Shown here in pieces: positions 3,558 through 7,592 of a stretch of DNA of 7,592 nt. The stretch is from JAUVXE01 sp964349355 (GTDB lineage: Bacteria; Actinomycetota; Coriobacteriia; Anaerosomatales; SLCP01): positions 1 through 7,592 of the forward strand of contig CAYGFZ010000061.1 in NCBI GenBank assembly GCA_964349355.1, given 5' to 3'. Numbering within the stretch: the first letter of the stretch is position 1; each line of letters opens with the position of its first letter. The notes below the pieces were generated by a model. The model saw only the letters and a list, made by a program, of their open reading frames with translations. It had not been told where the DNA came from and ran no database searches. A program made the translations under genes and the position numbers.

Positions 3558-6080
3558 GTGAGATTCTCAGGCGGGTTGATCCGTTCCGTAGTGACGGTCC
3601 TTGTCGGTTTTGCCTTGATCGTTCCGGTGTCGAGCCCGTCAGTCGCCCTGGCCACGCCCCCCACGTGGGTTGTTGATACCAGTTCGCGGACGGAGGTCGA
3701 CGTACAGCGGCGCTGGTTGGAGAGTCGACCGACCCACAGCGGAGACATCCATGTCGTTCCTCCCTCAACGCGTGCGCCGTATGCCCCTGGCGTGGCGGCC
3801 GAGAGCTTTCTCGATGACGGTCTGAAGATGCTGAACTTCGCCCGGTACCTCGCGGGGCTGCCGGACGATGTCGAGCTTGATGCCGCTCGCAACGAACAAG
3901 CCCAGCATGGGGCGGTGTTGATGGGCGCGTCCGAGTTTTCTCACTTCCCGCCTCGTCCCGCAGATATGCCGCAAGCGTTCTACGATATCGGGTATGCGTC
4001 GACGAGTTCGAGCAACATCGGGTCGGGATACCGGGATCTGCAAGCGTTCGTCGCCGACTGCCTGTGCGACCACCATCTGCCCACCAATATCGAGAGCCTC
4101 GGTCACAGGCGTTGGCTCCTCAATCCACCCATGAAGCTGACGGGCATGGGGTATGCGGGTAGCGGGTTCTGGGGCGGCGCCTATACGACCACGTACGCAT
4201 TCGACAGATCTCGGCAGGAACGTGTCGAGTATTCGACGATCACTTGGCCCTCGGCTGGTGCGTTTCCGGTCGAGATGTTCAGAGATGTCACTCCCTGGTC
4301 GATCACGCTCAACCCGGATCGCTACGACATCGATCGACAGGGACCCCATGCGGTGACACTTCGGAGAGTCTCCGATGACACCACGTGGACGTTCGACGCG
4401 ACCGACACCAACAAGACGGGCGACTTCTTCAACACCGACTTCCGAGGATTTGGTATCCCCAACGTCTTCGTGTTCCGCCCGGATCCTCGCTCTGTCGACT
4501 ACAAGCCCGGCGACGTGTTCGAAGTGGTCCTGTCCGGCGGGATCTTCAGCAAGGGCACCACGGTGCCCGAGACTATCTCGTATCGGACGGAGTTCGTCTC
4601 GATGCTGGTTCCTGAAGATGTGCCGATCGTGGTCACGGGTGATGACTACGAGGTATTCGAGGGTACGGAGCTGATCGTTGCGGCACCGGGAGTGCTCGAT
4701 AATGACTTCTGCGCCGACGGCATGCCACTGACGGCTCATCTCGTTGACGACGCAGCCAACGGGAAGCTCTTTCTTTCAGAGGATGGCGGGTTCGCCTACA
4801 CACCCGACGACGGTTTTACCGGGATCGACGCGTTCACCTATCGGGCCCACAACAGCGGGGACTACTCGGCAGTGGCGACAGTCACGATCTCGGTGAGCGA
4901 GCTCCCAACGTATACGATCACCGCCTCATCCGGATCGGGGGGCACCATCGCACCCGCTGGTTCGATCGTCGTCGACCACGGCGCGAGCCAGATCTTCACC
5001 CTGGAGCCCGACGAGGGCTATCGGGTTCACGAGGTGCGCGTCAACGGCCGAGCCGCACAGCTCACGGGCACCACCCTGACTCTCGCGCGTGTGGTTGCGG
5101 ACAGCATCATCGAAGTGAGGTTCGAGCCGGTTCACGGCCCGGTCAAGCCACTCCCGCAGATCATCTCTGGCAACAACCGCTATCTCACCGCCATCAAGGG
5201 CTCTCAGACGGCGTTTCCGAACGGGTCATCTGCTGTAGTGATCGCGACCGGTGAGAACTTCGCCGACGCACTCGGAGGTGCCGGTCTTGCGGGCGCACTC
5301 GACGGACCGCTCCTGCTCACCCAGAAGGCATCCCTTCCCGGTCCGGTCATGACCGAGGTGGGCCGCCTCAACGCCAAGAAAGCCTACATCCTCGGCGGCA
5401 CGGGTGCGGTCTCTGCCCAGGTGGAGGCCTCCCTGAAGACTAAGCTCGGTACCAACAACGTCATCCGCCTGCAGGGCTCGAACCGCTACCAGACCGCAGA
5501 TCGTGTGGCTGCAGAGACCATCCGGGTCTTGAACACCTCTGGCACCTACACCGGCGATGCCTTTGTCGCCACCGGTGCGAACTTCCCCGACGCGCTCGGA
5601 GCATCGCCCATAGCCGCTGCCCAGGGCATGCCGGTCTTCCTCGCAGACCCGACGCGCTCGACCGTACCGCTGCCGGCAAGTGTGAAGCGTGTGTGGATCA
5701 CCGGCGGCACCGCTGCGGTCTCGGCACCGACCGAGACCTCGCTCAAGCGAAGCCTCGGCACCGCCAATGTTAAGCGCCTGGCAGGTGGCAACCGTTTCGA
5801 CACCGCAGCCCGTGTCGCAGCATTCGGTGTGGGCCGCGGCATGAGCTGGGAGGGTGTCGGTATCACTACCGGCATGAACTTCCCCGACGCCCTCGCCGCT
5901 GGACCAGCCCTTGGCTCGCGCGGTGCCGTCATGCTGCTCACTGATACCAACGCAGTCCCGCAACACACAAGCACCGCACTTAGCGCCAACAAGACCAAGA
6001 TCAGCCGTGTGACTTTCTTCGGAGGCGATGCGGCGGTACCACCGGGCGTGCGGACAACGGTCAACAATCTCACCAGGTAG
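3558..6080 (+). CDS. Secreted CAP-domain protein with cadherin-like, InlB-B-like and three CWB2 repeats
   Basis: This 840-residue surface protein has a signal peptide (residues 1-32, hydrophobic core VVTVLVGFALIV, likely cut after ALA). A CAP/SCP domain follows at about 80-225, with NFARYLAGL, H129 (EFSHF) and H183 (LGHRRWLLNP), histidines placed like the family's conserved pair. A beta-rich extension runs to about 350. Next are a cadherin-like/Big_9 module (about 355-445, VLDNDF and FAYTPDDGFTGIDAFTY) and an InlB B-repeat-like module (about 451-525). Three CWB2 repeats end the protein (about 533-639, 640-742, 743-840), each with NRY/NRF and a version of G.NFADAL. CWB2 repeats hold proteins noncovalently to cell-wall polymers in Clostridioides and relatives, so this protein is probably wall-anchored and displays the CAP domain outward. 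What the CAP domain does here is unknown. The reading frame is intact, unlike the neighbouring genes. Confidence 0.9.
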   Translation: MRFSGGLIRSVVTVLVGFALIVPVSSPSVALATPPTWVVDTSSRTEVDVQRRWLESRPTHSGDIHVVPPSTRAPYAPGVAAESFLDDGLKMLNFARYLAGLPDDVELDAARNEQAQHGAVLMGASEFSHFPPRPADMPQAFYDIGYASTSSSNIGSGYRDLQAFVADCLCDHHLPTNIESLGHRRWLLNPPMKLTGMGYAGSGFWGGAYTTTYAFDRSRQERVEYSTITWPSAGAFPVEMFRDVTPWSITLNPDRYDIDRQGPHAVTLRRVSDDTTWTFDATDTNKTGDFFNTDFRGFGIPNVFVFRPDPRSVDYKPGDVFEVVLSGGIFSKGTTVPETISYRTEFVSMLVPEDVPIVVTGDDYEVFEGTELIVAAPGVLDNDFCADGMPLTAHLVDDAANGKLFLSEDGGFAYTPDDGFTGIDAFTYRAHNSGDYSAVATVTISVSELPTYTITASSGSGGTIAPAGSIVVDHGASQIFTLEPDEGYRVHEVRVNGRAAQLTGTTLTLARVVADSIIEVRFEPVHGPVKPLPQIISGNNRYLTAIKGSQTAFPNGSSAVVIATGENFADALGGAGLAGALDGPLLLTQKASLPGPVMTEVGRLNAKKAYILGGTGAVSAQVEASLKTKLGTNNVIRLQGSNRYQTADRVAAETIRVLNTSGTYTGDAFVATGANFPDALGASPIAAAQGMPVFLADPTRSTVPLPASVKRVWITGGTAAVSAPTETSLKRSLGTANVKRLAGGNRFDTAARVAAFGVGRGMSWEGVGITTGMNFPDALAAGPALGSRGAVMLLTDTNAVPQHTSTALSANKTKISRVTFFGGDAAVPPGVRTTVNNLTR

Positions 6081-6117
6081 CTCAGACAGGTGTGCTACAC
6101 AAGGACCTGACCTGGAC

Positions 6118-6582
6118 ATGTCGGTCCATGTCGGCTGGCCCAACACGTTTGACGCAGATCAACCGTGGGGCCACCTGATCACCGAAGGCCAGATCGAGTC
6201 GTTTCCGCCCGATCACGAGTACCGGCTTCCTTACCTGATCACCCCGGCGGGGGACTTGAGCATGACGCCCAGAGACTACGCGAGGTACACGCAGCTGCAC
6301 CTGCGGGGCCTGAGGGGAGAGGACGTCTACATCTCCAGCGAAATGTATCGGTACATCCACTTCGGGCACGATGGCTTCTCGCTCGGCGTTGGGAATTGGA
6401 CCGAGGAAGGCGAGCGGTATTCTGGTTTCGATGGCTCTGCCGGGACGTTCATGTGTCGCTCCATCATCGCCCCGGAGTCGGACCTCGCGTTCACGATATT
6501 GATGAATGCGGGCTCTGGCACCGGTTCCATGGAAGCGATCGACCGGCTGACCATGCAGATTCTCGAGAATCACGACAACTGA
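6118..6582 (+). pseudogene. Serine hydrolase (beta-lactamase-like) C-terminal fragment
   Basis: About 155 codons match the C-terminal part of class C beta-lactamase-like serine hydrolases: GWP and PWGH near the start, ITPAGDLSMTPRDYARY, LRGLRGED, FSLGVGNW, and SGFDGSAGTF in the position of the usual HTG box. The N-terminal half, about 200-250 residues with the SxxK nucleophile and YxN motif, is missing, so it cannot be a working enzyme. The open frame reaches back to 6028, but that stretch lies inside the CWB2 gene and is not hydrolase-like. The homology starts near 6109, only about 30 bases after the CWB2 stop. ATG 6118 is the first start in the homologous part and has no convincing ribosome binding site. 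A deletion or recombination probably joined the two genes. Confidence 0.75.
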
Positions 6583-6591
6583 TGGCAGAGG

Positions 6592-6608
6592 TAGGCGGGT
6601 TACCCCCG
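6592..6608 (+). repeat. 17-bp match to the tRNA-Ser variable arm
   Basis: TAGGCGGGTTACCCCCG is identical to bases 149-165 of the tRNA-Ser fragment. Nothing tRNA-like lies on either side: no T arm follows and no anticodon arm precedes. It starts nine bases after the hydrolase fragment stop. It may be a scar of an older integration event, or chance. Confidence 0.35.
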
Positions 6609-6682
6609 GACTCGCGTAGTCAGGAACGTGGAGCGATTCACTTGTTCGGGCCTGTTGCGTCTGTCAGGCTATCGTTGCAGAT

Positions 6683-6700
6683 GAGAGGCGTGCGCCTCTC
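6683..6700. terminator. Perfect 7-bp hairpin between genes
   Basis: GAGAGGC (6683-6689) pairs with GCCTCTC (6694-6700) around GTGC. An outer GAT/ATC pair (6680-6682, 6703-6705) could extend it past a two-base bulge. There is no T-run, so it may be a weak or bidirectional terminator or a structured leader for the next gene. The rest of 6583-6806 shows only short imperfect palindromes. Confidence 0.35.
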
Positions 6701-6806
6701 GCATCCGCATCGCCTCACGCACCGCATACTCCACATCGGCCGGATGTCTGTCTGAAGTCGCGCGCGTTGCAGCGCGTGATTGCCGTGGGATTGAAGGAGA
6801 CGCTTC

Positions 6807-7559
6807 GTGTTTCGAAACGGATGTTGGGCGGCAGGCTCTCCGTTTAGCCGGCCAAGGCTTGCGAGAGTCTTGATCGGTGCGGTGCTACTCGGTGTCCTGT
6901 TCCCGCAAGGATTGCGCGAGGCAGTCGCGTTTCCTCAGGAGGAGGTCACAACGTTGGTGACCCGTGCGATCGATGGAGGTCGTGCGGGTGGCGGCGGGAG
7001 CGATCCGGTGGTGACTCCTGATGGACGTTACGTGGTGTTCTGGTCGTGGGCGAACAACCTCGTGCCGGGCGACACAAATCATCAGCGAGACGTCTTCATC
7101 GCTGATCTGGTGACCCAAACCAAGGAACTCGTGAGCGTGACATCGTCAGGACTGCAGGCCAGTGCAGGCTGTTTCGACCCTGTGGTTTCTGCAGACGGAC
7201 GTTTCGTGGCCTTCGTCACTACCGCGAGACTCGTGGATGATGACACCAATGGCGTGTCGGACGTCTACGTCAGGGACCGACAGACGGGGACGACGATTCG
7301 TGCGAGTGTCGCCTCGGGTCCGCATGGCGAGGAGGCGAACGCATTCTGCGGGAATCCTTCGATCTCCGCCGACGGTCGGTTTGTCGCCTTCGATTCGAGC
7401 GCGTCCAACCTTGTCCTCGACGACACCAATTCGACTCAGGATGTCTTCGTTCGCGATCTGCTCACGCATACCACCACACGAGTCAGTCTCGGCGCGTCTG
7501 GCCAGCAGACCGACCTGGGAGGGGGGAGCCGTAATCCGTCGATGGGGGTAGTCGGTTAG
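6807..7559 (+). pseudogene. Secreted PD40/TolB-like beta-propeller protein, C-terminally truncated
   Basis: The frame encodes 250 residues. GTG 6807 has a strong ribosome binding site (AAGGAGA, 6794-6800). The N-terminus is a signal peptide with hydrophobic core VLIGAVLLGVLF and likely cleavage near residue 41. Three WD40-like PD40 repeats follow at about 58-60 residue spacing: SDPVVTPDGRYVVF (65), FDPVVSADGRFVAF (123) and GNPSISADGRFVAF (182). Each is followed by a DTN and DVF/DVY strand (DTNHQRDVF, DTNGVSDVY, DTNSTQDVF). A fourth repeat begins RNPS (242) and then breaks into MGVVG and a stop. Propellers of this type normally need six or more blades, so the gene is truncated, with the break at about 7541-7543. 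The product would be exported; its role is unknown. No downstream part is visible before the window ends. Confidence 0.75.
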
Positions 7560-7592
7560 CTCCACCTGCCCCAAGATGTTGTAGTGGACAAT
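7543..7592. mobile_element. Possible end of an insertion sequence
   Basis: The propeller homology stops at about 7542, and the next bases begin TG and contain CACCTGCCCCAAGATG and GTAGTGGACAAT. This layout resembles the terminal repeat of IS3-like elements, which begin TG and carry a GCCCC tract and a TGGACA tract. Only 50 bases are visible and no transposase is in the window, so the family is a guess. An insertion here would explain the truncated gene. Confidence 0.35.

Noticed and set aside
3765..4739. 324-residue minus-strand frame opposite the CAP domain
   Set aside because: Shadow of a GC-rich gene; no motif, signal or ribosome binding site supports it.
6028..6117. ATG 6028 as start of the hydrolase-like protein
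   Set aside because: It lies within the CWB2 coding region and the first 27 or so residues are not hydrolase-like.
5226..6146. 306-residue minus-strand frame opposite the CWB2 repeats
   Set aside because: Shadow frame whose internal repetition only mirrors the CWB2 repeats.
1..7592. CRISPR array or other regularly spaced repeats
   Set aside because: Apart from the att copies, IS ends and diverged domain repeats, no set of equal repeats at regular spacing was found.

Overview
The window reads as high-GC chromosomal DNA of an actinobacterium, most likely an anaerobic member of the Coriobacteriia. The reasons are GTG starts with strong purine-rich ribosome binding sites, strongly G/C third codon positions, and a large secreted protein joining a CAP domain to cell-wall-binding type 2 (CWB2) repeats. 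The lineage is an inference; no ribosomal RNA or housekeeping gene is present to fix it.

Bases 1-1902 are the end of a tRNA-targeted integration region. A partial tRNA-Ser (3' part only, from the anticodon loop to CCA) lies at 137-197. A second copy of its last 41 bp lies at 1862-1902. Between them sits nothing but a two-gene AbiE (type IV) toxin-antitoxin operon with an upstream dyad that could be its operator. The toxin stop codon directly abuts the second tRNA copy, so the operon looks like a minimal att-flanked defence cassette with no recombinase of its own.

Bases 1902-3180 are a complete IS481-like insertion sequence: one intact DDE transposase on the minus strand, long terminal inverted repeats beginning TGTG, and a 15-bp target duplication. 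It landed exactly after the CCA of the second tRNA copy. The duplicated 15 bp are the tRNA acceptor end, so a third apparent tRNA fragment at 3181-3195 is the target duplication rather than another att site. A GC-rich hairpin at 3206-3243, probably the original tRNA terminator, follows.

Bases 3244-7592 carry a worn cell-surface region. It holds a short coding remnant (about 3316-3380), a full-length secreted CAP / cadherin-like / InlB-B-like / CWB2 protein (3558-6080), and a serine hydrolase fragment that has lost its catalytic N-terminal part (6118-6582). An intergenic stretch follows with a 17-bp echo of the tRNA-Ser variable arm and a hairpin. Last comes a secreted PD40/TolB-like beta-propeller gene cut off after three repeats (6807-7559), apparently by another mobile element whose end runs off the window. 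Together this is an accessory hotspot: defence cassette, insertion sequence and decaying surface genes beside a tRNA integration site.
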